A DNA stretch of 64,000 nucleotides from Diphasiastrum complanatum (Eukaryota; Streptophyta; Lycopodiopsida; Lycopodiales; Lycopodiaceae): positions 26,826,320-26,890,319 of the forward strand of contig CM055092.1 of the NCBI GenBank assembly GCA_029204225.1. The letters run 5' to 3'. Shown one piece after another: positions 35,443-47,741 of the stretch (position 1 is the stretch's first letter; each line of letters begins with the position of its first letter). The notes beneath the pieces are model-generated. The model worked only from the letters and a program-made list of their open reading frames with translations. It had not been told where the DNA came from and searched no databases. Position numbers and translations under genes: made by a program.

Positions 35443-36326
35443 AAGGTAAAGAAAATCAATTTTTTTGATAATCTAAAATCTATCCACAGTTTCTTGTAGA
35501 TAATAGTGTTTCTTGGTACAATTGCCCTTAGAATATCCAAATATTTTAAAATACAAAAATTCAATCCCCTAGGGGATCCATCAAGTCTCAGACTATTATA
35601 ACTCAATCCAAAGTACTGCAGTTACTTTAACAAGTCAATAGCCCCATTTATAGCATCACATGCAAGAAATCAACAATCCATCTAAATCTCTATAGATGTA
35701 ACTGTCTCCTATAAATCTAGAGATGTGGGGATTGAATCCATACACAAACACATGTAGACTACCATCTGTAGCAGAATACAATCCACTAAAATAACCAAAA
35801 CTCTCGATAAGCAAAACTAATTTACTTACAAGAAATGCCTGTGAGATCCAATAGGACTCAATAAGATATTGGAGTAAAGAGATTTAGACTTCCAAATCAG
35901 TAATCTGAAATCTCAACCATTTTTAATAGACTGGAAATTGCTCCTCATATTTAAGAATCAACGTATTTTCTAATTGTCCTCTAATTAAATATCCATTTGT
36001 GATTCGTCAATCACAAATAGTTAGATTCTTATGATTCATCAATCATAATTTTCTGGAATCTAAATGATACTAAATTCCTAATGGATTTTAAGAATATTTC
36101 TCAAACTAGATTCTTAACCAAAATGTGAGTTATCCAAATTCCGAACCATCAAGTAATCAAAGACAAAAAGCATACCAAAATAATATCAATAAGCAACCTC
36201 ATCAACTCCCCCTGAGTGCTCCAACTAAGATTAGGTTGATTCACTACATAAATTTCATGATCAAATTCACTTCTATCCCCACAAAACTGAGATTAATAAC
36301 TTCCGATCTTGCTCCGACACACTCGA
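35443..36326. other. Gene-free, AT-rich interval
   Basis: No protein-like frame. Probably the decayed remainder of the hAT element and the 5' end of the copia element that follows. No primer site was found. Confidence 0.5.
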
Positions 36327-39300
36327 TGGGGATAACTACCATCTTTGAAAGTTCAAATCATACTACTAGCTAAAAAATTGTGGGACATCATTGATGGCAC
36401 AGAATTCAAACCAGAAGGTGACGCAGCCATCATCACCAAATGGAGACTGAGAGATGGCAAGGCTTTTTCCATGATCACTCTCAACATTAAGAACACCCAA
36501 ATCAGTCACATACATGCTGCTCAGACTGCTAAGAATGTATGGGGCATTCTAGCAACTCTTTATGATATCATAGATGTCACTTCCAAACTCCACTTGAGGA
36601 AGAAATTCTTCACCCTGAGAAGATCTGACACAGATAGTGTTTTGAGTCACCTCAACACTTTCAAAAATCTTATGGAGTAGATGACTACAACTGGCTCAAT
36701 CATAGAAGATTCCAATGTCGTCATGACTCTATTATCGAGTCTACTTGAAGCCTACGAAAATTGGCTTATGGCAATTTCAACCCGTAAGCATCTCACTCTA
36801 TCAAGAGTAATTCTATGCTTCTACAAGAGTGAATCAGAAGCACTACATCCTCCTCAAGCTTAGAATCTGATCCTCAATCTCTATATTCAAAAATTCAGAA
36901 GTTCATATCCAAGAAAAAAAAGACTGCCGAACTTTGAAGTACAACAATGAAAATAAGAAGCAGTTCCAAGAGCAAGAGAATTCTGCTTCAACCAGTTACT
37001 CAATCCAGCAATAGGAAGAAGATGAAGTAGCTTTCATGACCAAAGTTGGAGAAAAACAGGATATCGATTCCTAGTATCTAGACTCACATATGACTCACCA
37101 TCGCGACTAGTTCAAAGACTACAAGTCATTCACCCACTCTTGAGTTGTGCAACTAGGATACAACTCATCTCATTCCATCGAGGGTAAATATATAGTAAAA
37201 TTGAATTTCATAAAGGTGAAGTCAATGTTCTATACATTCCAAATCTGACCAAAAATCTGCTCTTAGTTAGCAAAATCACTGATTCAAGATGGAGGGTCAA
37301 ATTTGATACAAACGACTGCACCATTCTTGACAAATCTCGTAGTATTTCAGAGTCAATTGGAAAGAAAGACTTTCTTGCCACAAGAGAATAAAATTTCTTG
37401 TGTATGTGGATCTGCGCAATGCTTAGCTCAATCTTGAACTTCCTTAATACTTCACTTAGCATGTTCCACCTTCTTATTGAGGTCTTCTAAAACGTTTTTT
37501 TGTTGCTTCAACTTTCTCATGTTTGAACCCTAGTTGTGGGTGAGCTTGGCTGAAAATCATACATCAGTATAAATGGGTTCTATCCCATAGCTGAGTGTTT
37601 GGCACTGTTATAAGTGAACTCTAATATTGAAAAATATGCCTCCCAATCAGTCTGCTTTTTCCTTACATATGCTCACATATCCTCCAACACTTTATTCACT
37701 TTTTTTGTTTGACCGTCATTCTAAAGTACTCATATTTAGTTTGGTATGGAGATGATGAAGTATTGCTCTCCAAAAACCTCCATCAAACTTACTATCCTGC
37801 TAACTATGCTGCAACGAAGACCATATAATTCAAATAGCTCATCTATAAACAACCTTGCTAACTCTGGAGCTATGACAATTGTTTTGGTCAGAATGAAATT
37901 CTTGGACTCTTCACCCTCAACGAAAGCTGTTGTATACTTAAAGGAATCTTTCTCAACTCTAGAAATTGGTTCAGAAGTTTATAAATATCTATCCTGCTAG
38001 AAGCATAGACAAGATTTTGGAAGATATTTGAACTAATCCCTACGTTTGTTATTTGCATATGCAACAATCTATGACCTCAGGATCCACATTGTGGACGAGA
38101 AGACAACCTTCTTGCATGGCGAACTAGATGAAGAGGTCTATATGGATCAACCCCCAAAGTATGTCTCGAATTCACTTCCTGACTATGCATGCAGAATGCA
38201 TAGAAGCATCTACGGCCTGAAACAATCAGTCCGACAATGGTACAAGAAGAAAGATCAAGCCCTGAAATCATTAGGTTTCAAGCCTCTGTTGGCTGATTCT
38301 AATGTATATGCCAGAGTTACAGATGGGCAGATCATCATAGTGGCTGTATATGTGGACAACACTCTGATACTTTGCAACACTCTGATACTTTGCAAAGTAA
38401 GCAGCTAATCGTTGAAATAAAGGCAGACATCTCAAAACATTTCGAGATAGTGGATCTGGAAGAAGCCAGGTGTTACCTAGGTTTACAAATTGAAAAGGAC
38501 TACGAGGGAGGTAAGTGATACCTTCACTAGTCCAGATACACCTAGAAGATTCTAGAGGACTTTGGGATGCTGAATTGCAAAGGAGCGCAAACTCCAATGC
38601 TCGTAGGGACGGTGCTGACAAACGATGACTGTCCGAAGACTGAGGAAAAAAGAGAGAACATATGCAGCTCACACCTTACAAGAAGCTGATAGGATCATTG
38701 ATGTACCTTGCTAACAACACACGTCCTGATATTGCTTATGCAGTATTCAGGATGAGCCAATTTTGCATGAATCTAGGCTCCACACATTGGAAGATTGCAA
38801 AATGCATTCTGCAGTATCTTCAATTAACGAGGAATTATGGCTTGTGTTATTGTCATGATGCATGTTTTAGGATACTTTCCTACAACGATGCTGGCTGGGC
38901 ATCTCTCAAGGACGACTGTAAAAGTGTCTCAGGAGGATGCACCATCGCATCAGGAGCAGCAGTTCTCTGGGTCAGCAAGAAGCAGACCGTTGTAGCCTAG
39001 TCATCCTGCGAAGCAGAATATGTTGCAGCAGCAAAGATGACCAACGAGATAATCTGGCTAAGATAGTTCCTAGATGAATTGGGCGAAACAAGGAACGAGC
39101 CCTTGGTCTTGTAGGTGGACAACACCTCTATAATACACCTGACGAAAGATCCCGTGTTCCATTACATAACGAAGCACATTGCGATCAAGTATCACTTGAT
39201 CAGGGATCTAATTGAAAAGAAGATGCTACAGATCACCTTCATCGGAACGAAAGACATGGTTGTTGATATCTTCACAAAGGCCCTGGACAAAGGACTATTT

Positions 39301-39370
39301 GAGAGACAAAGAAGCAGTCTCGGGATCGTAAAGCTATCATGCTTTGAGAGGGAGCTGAAGAAACAAAACA
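36327..39370 (+). pseudogene. Decayed Ty1/copia gag-pol
   Basis: Gag begins near DGDNYHL with a stop where the conserved tryptophan should be, and runs to about 36863 (KLWDIIDGTEFKPEG, KLHLRKKFFTLRR). A protease-linked stretch follows (VNVLYIPNLTKNLLLVSKIT at about 37220). RT resumes at 38046 (FLHGELDEEVYMDQPP, SIYGLKQSVRQWY, then YVDN where YVDD is expected). RNase H is at 38660-39360, with GSLMYLANNTRPDIAYAVFR and DIFTKALDKGLF. At least six stops or frame changes. A minus-strand gypsy integrase piece interrupts it at 37420-37960. The integrase core is missing. Confidence 0.85.
37420..37960 (-). pseudogene. Ty3/gypsy integrase fragment nested in reverse
   Basis: On the minus strand, 37930-37740 reads NFILTKTIVIAPELARLFID followed by ELYGLRCSIVS, the part of a gypsy integrase core after its first catalytic aspartate. 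37700-37540 reads QTDWEAYFSILEFTYNSAKH, SAMG, then NPFILMYDFQP, the region just after the catalytic glutamate. Frame changes interrupt it. It lies between protease-linked and RT parts of a plus-strand copia element, so it was inserted there. Confidence 0.8.
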
Positions 39371-40679
39371 TTTCTGTTTACAAAGCCTTGCTAGCTTTCA
39401 GCCCTCGGCCTGACGAAGATGTTCACGAACACAAAATTCAGGAGACACGAAACATGAAAAGTTTCGCGAACACGACAATCAAGGGAGACGATCATGAACG
39501 GTTTGCGAACACGAACCCTGATTAGTTGTAGATGCTTAATCACTCTAATCTTAGATTTACATAGCGCGACTGTACTTACTGGATGATACTTGACATATAG
39601 ATGACAGAATACACATACAATGTAACGCAGCAGTCTGATGCTAGTAAGCAATCAAGACGAAATTATAGAATACATGTCCGCCTGCGTGCGAAGACCATTT
39701 TTGTCTAGGATTTGTAGATCCAACTGTCCGCTAGTAAAGCGAGACGATTGCTCGTGAGAGAACCGTGTTTCTCCCACGCCAATGCACTACCTGGATTTGC
39801 ATGCAGTGCTTGAAGAAATCAGAGAAAGATCAATATAGATGATTTTCTTGTTGTGTCTGATCTCGAATGCAATGCGTCTGCCGTTTATTCGTGTGTCTAA
39901 ATTTTTCTATTCATTTTAATTTCACACCTTGGTTGAAACTATGTTGAATGCTGATTTTATGAACGTAGATCAGCAGTGCTAGTGTAGGAGCGATTGAGCA
40001 GACAGTGTCTAGCGATCGCATCTGAACTCTATCCGAATCGTCAAAGTTTCGCGGTTCCTTCGCGAAAGCCTCGCGACTGTTTTGATTCGCATTCGAGTCT
40101 CAACATGACTTGCATAGAGTGTTATGACATTCCAAAAAGAATTTTATCTTCAGATTATCATCTCCTAGCTTCTAGTACACAAACCTTTTTATTCCAAAAT
40201 AACATCTCGTTTTAATTGATACTAACGTTTTACGATTTTTATATTTTCTTGGTTAATTGAGACCCCTATAACTTCATGTTGATTTTGTTAATATATTAGA
40301 TTATATTATCAAGTTCTTGTATTAGCTCAATCCACCAAGTTTTGCAATTTCTTAGATCATGCTGATTACAAAGTACTCAAGAAGCTAGTGATCTATACAT
40401 GCTATAAACTTACTATCAGGTTATTAGGGTATGAATCAAAGCAAATAATTTTTTTCTTGAAATTGTCTAGTAAATTTATTACTGTCAAACACTATTGGCC
40501 TATAATTTTGTAACAAAATAGTAATATCACTTGTGTCAGTTCTCGCAATGTAAGGTAAATCTGAATCCGTAATATGAGAAGAAAAACAATCAAACATTTG
40601 GGTTTTGATAATTCTTCATTCCATATAATAGGCGAACTTGCTTGATTTGTTTTTTTGATTTTTTTTTATTAACTCCAAT
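39371..40679. other. Probable 3' region of the copia element, then anonymous DNA
   Basis: After the RNase H end there is a stretch with repeated CGAACACG/AACACGAA phrases (39425-39510) and then LTR-like sequence, but I could not find clear LTR ends. No gene. Confidence 0.4.
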
Positions 40680-41100
40680 CTTCATTAAATTATTGCGAGG
40701 TGTTGCCTCCTTGGAATATTGCTCAAAATCCATGAAAAAATATAGTAAATTCTAGAAAATACTTAATCTATTTGACTCTTTTCGGTATCGGCCAATCAAC
40801 TATTGCCATGATTTTATCTTCGTTTATCTTCAATAAAAAAGATGTGATCTTATGACCAGATAAACTAGTTTATGCTTAAAAGTTGATGCTTAAATTTTTG
40901 CATGAAGTTTTTTTTGTCCGAAAATTTGCAAGATAGTGTTAATATGATTCACATGTTTCTCAAGAGTCTTATTGTAGATGATTATATCATCTAAAAATAC
41001 TGCCACAAATTTTTTCAAATAAAGATAAAGTAAATTGCTCATTATCTATGGAATGCATTCTTTAATTCAACACCAATAATTCATAATGTTTGAGCTTTGT
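40680..41100 (-). pseudogene. Ty3/gypsy RT scrap with catalytic box
   Basis: Minus-strand reading gives KKFVAVFLDDIIIYNKTLEK followed by HVNHINTIL, that is, the RT catalytic FLDD box and the following helix of a gypsy element. Stops and frame changes follow toward 40680. Confidence 0.7.
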
Positions 41101-42339
41101 CCAAAAATAAAATTTTTGCATATCACTTGCACAATATAATATCACGCAGATTTCGACGTGGGCGTCCGACATATGTTCGAAAATTTCATAATACATTGTA
41201 ATGCGACACGTTGAAGTCCGACGTCCCACTAAAAAATCCGGAAATTAGTTGAGACAAAATCTCATACAGGACCAGACTTGGTAGGATACAAAAAAAGAGC
41301 TAGAAAAGCTCTATGTTGCATAAGAGTGAATGACCTATGAGGTCAAGTGAGGTAAATCAGCAAAAGATGCATGGAAAATTCTCCAAGACTTCATGGATCA
41401 AAGAAAATCAGTAGAAAATTAAGAATCAAAGAAGAAGATTGTACTTATTCTCATGAAGATAATATTTCTCAAGATCAATATATACATTGTGAAGAGAATA
41501 TTGTTACACAAATGTCCACCATCCACCAAATCAATGGTCTAGATTGACTAACTTGGCAATGACCACATAATCTTATGAAATATGTACATAGAACAATAAA
41601 AGAATGTCATTTGGACTAACTCATCCCCCTCCACATAGTTTTCATACACGTGGCCTCCGCTTTGACCCTTGGTCAAAGTATTTGAATTTTTTATATTTAG
41701 GCCTTAAATCGATAATTGTCAATTTGGACTATTTTTTTACATTACCTCTCACACTCGAAAAAAATCAAAAGACTTCTCTATTGTAGATACATTTTAAAGT
41801 TTCATGAACACACAATGATGTAGCTCCTCTTTAGAAATATTCCAAGGCTTCCATGTCTTCATATGACCTTCAAAACAATCCATGCAAAAATAGCTAGTCC
41901 ATAAGATACTAATATTTTGTGTTATGCCTCTAAGCATCCATACAACACGGTTTTCTAATCTTTTGTCATCAAGAAGTAATGGGAACATCCAAAAACTAGC
42001 ACTTGGCTAGCACTTGACAAACATACTTGCCTCTGTCCCTTTGTACATCACTCCAAGTGAGTACATCACATAAAACATGAGTATCGTAATAAATGAAGTA
42101 GCAACAATATTCATATTTACTCAACATAAATCCAATAATTTGAAACACACTTTAGATCTATTGATGACCCTCTAAGATCCATGCCAAAAACTTCAGTTGC
42201 TAAGTTCTGCCACAAAACTTTTTTTTTTTTCCAAGCACAATGCCTCACACTAGGGATTTTGTATGATTGAACACCAAAAACAAAGATAATATTCTAATTT
42301 TTCCAAATCCTTATCTTTGACATATGATGAACAAAAATA
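41101..42339. other. Gene-free interval
   Basis: Only short, unconvincing frames. A T-run lies at about 42219. No repeat structure recognised. Confidence 0.4.
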
Positions 42340-43000
42340 TGATTTCTCATTCTATATGATCGGTACAATCAATTACTTTCCACTCTTCTTAAATATTTTG
42401 GCAAACATTACAATTTGCAATCTCCTATTACAAAAATCAATTATGCCCTGATTGCACTAGACACAAGTGAAGTAAAAAATAAAGATAAAATGTTAGGAGA
42501 CGATGTAGGAGTGGGGTTGGTTCGGTATTTTCTAGAATATTATCACACACCAATTTTTGTAGAATTAGAATTATTACCTATTCATTTTCAAAATGGTATT
42601 CATTATCCCCAATTTAAAAAATCTTATGTGGATGGATACGTGGCAAATGTGAGAATGAACGCACCCTTGATTATGGCGCCATACATATACAAGTAAGTAA
42701 GCTTTTTGTTTTTCAGAATTTAGCTACTGCGATATTACTTGAGTTTATTCTGACTCACATGCCAATTTGTTATTGCAGTTGACATTGAAGTGTGTATGTT
42801 TTGGCACTATATGTAAATAGTGATGGTTTTTGCAACCCAGTGTGCATAAAAATGAATTCAATCTCGCACACGCACAGGGCTGCGACAAAACTTATACGGA
42901 TGTTGATTGAATACTTTCCTATGCTAGGTGCAATGACATACACGAAACTGGAGTGGATAGATGTAAATGTGATTTTTATAATTTTTTTTAAAAAATCTGA
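42340..43000 (+). pseudogene. Unrecognised protein-like remnant, plus strand
   Basis: From about 42343 a frame reads LILYDRYNQLLSTLLKYFGK and on to LVRYFLEYYHTPIFVELELL, ending APLIMAPYIY just before a strong donor-like AA/GTAAGTAA (42691-42700). A second protein-like frame follows at 42792 (LALYVNSDGFCNPVCIKMN). Joining them at the nearest acceptors gives a stop, so either the exon model is wrong or the gene is broken. The amino-acid composition looks like real coding DNA. I do not recognise the family. Confidence 0.35.
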
Positions 43001-43399
43001 GATATCGATTCAGCGCATGTTTTTATTTTTCGTTTATAACTAAAGCTCACAGCGCATGTGGAAGCAATATCTCGTTTTTTTATTTTCTAATTTCTAATAT
43101 CGATTCAACGTGCACTTGCAATCTTTGTAAATTTTCATTCATATCCTCTCGCGCTGCAATGATATCCCATCATATTCTAGTACATTAACACATTTTTTAG
43201 TTTCGTTTGTCTTTGCACTCCTCCCAACAACAAGATAATGTTAGTTGTGGATGGTATACAGTCTTCAATGCAAGATCATTCTTTATGTGGCTCTCTCAAC
43301 ATGACTCTATTCTAGATATACGGAAGGTCATATATTCTAGGAAATTTTCGTGAATTATTATTGTCAGTCATGAGATAGTCCTTGTAATATTCCTGACAT

Positions 43400-43600
43400 A
43401 TGTTTCTAATACATATATTTTCTTATGAAATTTATTTTCTCATTCTTCTTGCACGACATTTTTGGCATGAAGTATTAAGAATATTTGTGAAAAATTCCTA
43501 CCCTGTAGATATTTCAGATGCTAGTCCAGCAAATGTTCTTCCATTTGGAGAACTGAATTTAGAGATCATAGAGCCAAAGATAGATGATACAAAAATATGA
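43400..43600 (+). pseudogene. Possible further exon-like frame
   Basis: The frame reads HFWHEVLRIFVKNSYPVDIS and ends near LNLEIIEPKIDD. It could belong with the remnant at 42340-43000. Evidence is composition only. Confidence 0.2.
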
Positions 43601-43794
43601 ATGGTCTCCCTTCATGTGGATGAAACAATATGTATTTCACATGTATAATTTTTTTTTATACAAATATATTGAAATTTTTATATTCATTGATCCTCAATTT
43701 CGATTGATAATCCTACATGTTTGTATTTGAGGTTCTTGTTTCAGGTGCTAAATGAGTAAAAGCTTGTCCTCATGATCAAACCTTTGTTTTTCAT

Positions 43795-43985
43795 AGTCTT
43801 GGTCTGTTTTGCCTTTACCTTGACATTTTTGGATTTATTTGAAGATGATCTGAGTGAACTTTTCCCACAACCAATCCAAACATGCAGCATAGATTCACTT
43901 AGATTTGTTGCGGCAAAGCTTTACTCAGATCATTTTCAAACAATTCTAAATATGCCAAGACAATGACAATACAGACCAAAGCAAT
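43795..43985. repeat. Long imperfect inverted repeat
   Basis: 43795-43880 (TGGTCTG...GATGATCTGAGTGAACTTTT) matches the reverse complement of 43900-43985 at roughly 70 percent, with about 20 bases between. Both arms translate alike on opposite strands (LDLFEDDLSE and LELFENDLSK), which shows the shared origin. Confidence 0.75.
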
Positions 43986-44478
43986 GAAAATAAAAATTAC
44001 AACCGATATCAGTTCAGCACGCGAGGATGACTTCACTGGGAGACACTTCAACAAGGACGCATGTCGATTCGATATCTGATTACAATGGTCAATGGAGTTC
44101 AAGTGTCCGAAGATCTCACCAATGGAGATAATGCATTTTCAATAGGAGACAATTAAGCTTGTTATCAAAAATTCATATCCAATTGCAATTTTAGTGTGTT
44201 CTCCACCATGGAAATGGAGATCATAGAAAAGAAAGACCCTCAGTTTCAACAATAATACTCAAGATGAGTGGTTCATGTATTATCAAACATGATGTATACA
44301 AAAAATTATATGACATAATACAATATTACATTGTTCAAATTTTATGGATCTTCAATTTCGATGGATCTTTTCATTTTATATGCTCTTCCTGCCTTGCTCT
44401 TACTTGCACAACAATTTTTTGTAAAGTTCATTTGTCTTGTAAAATGGATTCACTAAGAAATAGAAAAACTGAAAATTT

Positions 44479-45518
44479 TCATATGGCATAACATACTTTT
44501 ACACCATTCAATTGAAATTGATAGTATTGAGGTAGATCGAATTGCAACATGTCTAATTCTGATCGAATGTGATTCAGACACCAATCTTCCTCTACCTCAA
44601 CCATCACAAGAATGTTGTCATTTCTTTTCACTATTATTTGAAGTTGCTCTTGATGGTTTATTCCAAAATCTTGATCAAGTGGTTTCCACTCAATTTTGCA
44701 TTTTATCCATCTTCTATAATACAATAACAAATTGAGCATTTTTTTTTTCGATGTGATATCTAAAGTTCGTTGATGAGTTACATACCCTACACTCAACTTG
44801 TTGATTTTGTTTTGTATTCCAACCATCATCCAACCAATAACTCGACGATTATTCCATTACTCAAGTTCTTACGGATAAACATTGTTTTCGTTAGCCAAAC
44901 ATTGCATTTGAAAAAAAAAATTCAACAAAAATAGAAAAAGGTAGAACCAACTTAATCTATTATTTTTTGAATCAGTGCTACATTTCAACATACTTTGAAT
45001 ATCCATATAAAGTCTAGATCAAAAACTTTCTGAAATTGCTGAATTTGGATAAATCCATTCCTCACTTGAAAAATCTGGTAGAGGATATGGCTCTAATCTA
45101 CCCACTAAACTATTTTTATCTCAAATATAGATGTGATCATAAAAAAATACTCTTGACTTTAAAAGAGATTTTGGAGATCGACCTTTATATTGTAAAATAC
45201 CGATATTAGAATTTATGACTTCAATTATTCCTACAATCGATTGAACTAATTGCCATTCAACGAAATTTGATGGATATAAATTTGCAAAACCAACAAAAAT
45301 ATCGTGAAAAAAATTGATATAAAGAAAATGCTAATACCAAAAAAATTTAATCTGAATATGCACATACTAATCATATACTTACAATTGTATTTTCTTCTAT
45401 TATTTGGATTCAAATATTGAATGTTGACTCTTTGTGAAGATAAGCATGTTGAACTAAAACTTCTGTGATAGATTGACTGACAACTGATACTTTGAAATCC
45501 ATTATCTTGTCTTTCCAA
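44479..45518 (-). pseudogene. Unrecognised multi-exon remnant, minus strand
   Basis: Three protein-like blocks on the minus strand. 45518-45389 (MERQDNGFQSISCQSIYHRS) ends at a strong GTAAGT donor. 45284-45010 reads LYPSNFVEWQLVQSIVGIIE, then KSRVFFYDHIYI, a stop, and LVGRLEPYPLPDFSSEEWIY; its expected acceptor reads TTTTGCAA instead of TTTTGCAG. 44829-44479 holds ILVMVEVEEDWCLNHIRSEL followed by YYQFQLNGVK and a GTATGT donor, reminiscent of a ubiquitin-like fold. The lost acceptor and the stop suggest a dead gene. The family is unknown to me. Confidence 0.4.
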
Positions 45519-45701
45519 GAGCTTCTATATATGTTATAAAATCTTTTTCTTTTCCGGAAAGCCCCTTTTGAGGATGGATGCATCAAGATCCATTGATATT
45601 ACGATATATTCTTGGTATCCATTGATTTCTGCATTTTTTTCATTGCAATTATTGATTGCATCAATGGTTCCTCTTGGTTTCCGATTATGTGTAGCCATTA
45701 G

Positions 45702-45845
45702 TCCAAAATATGTGTACGCAAGCTAAGAACAGAGAGAATGAAGAGAATGAGAAGTAAACCTATGAATGACAATCCAAAATATGTCTATGCAAGCTAAGAA
45801 CAGAGAGAACGAAGAGAATGAGAGGTATACCTAAGAATGACAAGA
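45702..45845. repeat. 72-bp tandem duplication
   Basis: CCAAAATATGTGTACGCAAG at 45702 and CCAAAATATGTCTATGCAAG at 45774 begin two units that run on through AGCTAAGAACAGAGAGAA and AATGACAA with few mismatches. Confidence 0.85.
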
Positions 45846-46199
45846 AGTTCCTAAACTACAAGGATTAGTTAACTACAGTTTATGACTATTGACTTCAAAT
45901 AAACCTCAAGTGTACAAAGATGGGCAGCAAAAGAGTATTCAAGCAGTAACTGTGGTCCAATCACAATCATTTGTTTTGTCTGACGAGATATTTGAAAATC
46001 ACAAAAATTTGGCCGGGAAAGGCAAAAACAATTTTCGTCCATCAACCACTGTTACAGTTTGTCACAGATGGACACCATTGATTGGGACACAAGCATTGAA
46101 AGCGTGTGAAGAAAAATAAAAAAAACATCTTGACAAAGGGCCCATTTTGAGCTACATCCCCTAATGTGACGGATAGATCATTGGTCTTTCTCCGCATTT

Positions 46200-46760
46200 C
46201 TTCTTGAAGAAGATAACCAATGATCTTTTGAAGAGTCAGATCGTGGGTTGAGTGGAAATCATTACAAAAAAATGCCCATAAGACTTTGTCAAAGAAGAAA
46301 GTAAGGTCATTACAACATCACTATCCTGAATAACACATCCTACAACTGACAATTGATCTAGTAAAGATTTAAAGTTGCTGATGTGGGCAGTGATAGTTGT
46401 TGAATCAGACATCCTGAGAGTAAATAACTTCTTCCTAAGGTGTAGCCTAATGGTTACATCTTGAGTCTCATAAAGATTTGATAGCAAACCTAATGCTTTC
46501 TTAGAGGATTTACAAGTGGTAATGTGAGATATTTGGGAATTAGCCAGATTCAGTGTGATTGATGCTAGGGCTTTCTGATTCTTGATCTTCCATGCCTTAG
46601 CTAATTCAAAATCAATATCGTCCAGACCTGTCTACAACATTCCAAAGATATCTATCTAGCATCATCCCAAGTTTCAACTTTTAGATGTAAAAATTTGAAC
46701 CATTGAATTTATCGATAATTCTAACTTTGTTGGATGATGAAAAAGATGCAGTGTTACCAG
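46200..46760 (-). pseudogene. Ty1/copia gag, minus strand
   Basis: From about 46750 leftwards: KVRIIDKFNGSNFYI (gag N-terminus), then 46487-46236 with LHLRKKLFTLRMSDSTTITA, HISNFKSLLDQL and VVMTLLSSL. It has frame breaks. Same gag family as 8152-8940 and 36327-36863. It follows its primer site and LTR (46826-47726). Pol is absent. Confidence 0.8.
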
Positions 46761-46825
46761 TGTGAGACATATTAAACTGATAGTAATTGAAGGCTAGAAT
46801 GATAACCTCTTGGTTTAATCCGATA

Positions 46826-47726
46826 GCTCTAATACCACCTGTTGTTCGGGGAGGGTGAGAGAAATGCAGAACGACTCCCTTGATCCTATTGACTATAAGC
46901 AAGAACAATCTCAACAAAAGAAGAGATAGAAAATGCTAAATAGAATGACAGCTCATGCATTAAGGACCACTGAAATAATTTCATACTGAAACAAGTTTCA
47001 TAATCTGAGTAAAGCTCATCGAAGAGAAAAAAATAGTATGTGCAATTACTATCGATCAGTTTGAAAAATGAAGTTCAATTCAGAATTTAATGTGATAGTG
47101 CAGAAAGATAACGTTCGTTCCTTAGGCGTCAGAGACTACCATCGTCTGATTGAATGCTAAGGAGTCGAATACGACGAGTCGATTGTCAAGGTAGTTGGAT
47201 GACTTGATCATCGAAGTAGTCGGATGAGTCGGATACTTCGGTCGGTCGTCGAGTGACTTGATGGTCAAAGTAGTCGAAGATGGCTAAGTCTTCAATCTTC
47301 TTCAAATAGTTTGAAATAACATTCGAATGTAGAAATTGATGGGAATGGATACCTTTTACTCCAAAAATGAGAATTAGCTAGAAGGTCGATGTATTCGTCC
47401 TTTGAATAGTTCGGCTGAGATTATGTGTAGAAAGTCGCAAGTGTCTAATTGTTGCACAGAAATTCGTGTATTTTATCAGGCATTTCTCTGCACACATAAT
47501 AAAAGTAGTTTTGTAGGTACTACAGTGTAAGAAACACGACTAAATATGCTGAATGACAAAACATGAAACTATAATTCTTGTAGGTATCAAATGAGCAGAC
47601 AGAAAACCTAAAGAGGTTGCATCTGATCCTAGATCAATGTTTTAATTCAAGGATAAAACATGTGCAAGAAGAATCTTGAATGTAATTGAAACACCAAGGA
47701 GAAAATTGTGAGTTTAATCTCCAACA
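46826..47726 (-). repeat. copia 5' LTR (887 bp) with primer site, minus strand
   Basis: Read on the minus strand, the LTR starts TGTTGGAGATTAAACTCACA at 47726, a common copia LTR start, and ends CCCCGAACAACA at 46840. The primer site reads TGGTATTAGAGC (46826-46837). Inside, at 47160-47290, short GTAGTCGGATGA-like phrases repeat. Confidence 0.85.
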
Positions 47727-47741
47727 AATAATAGATCACGT

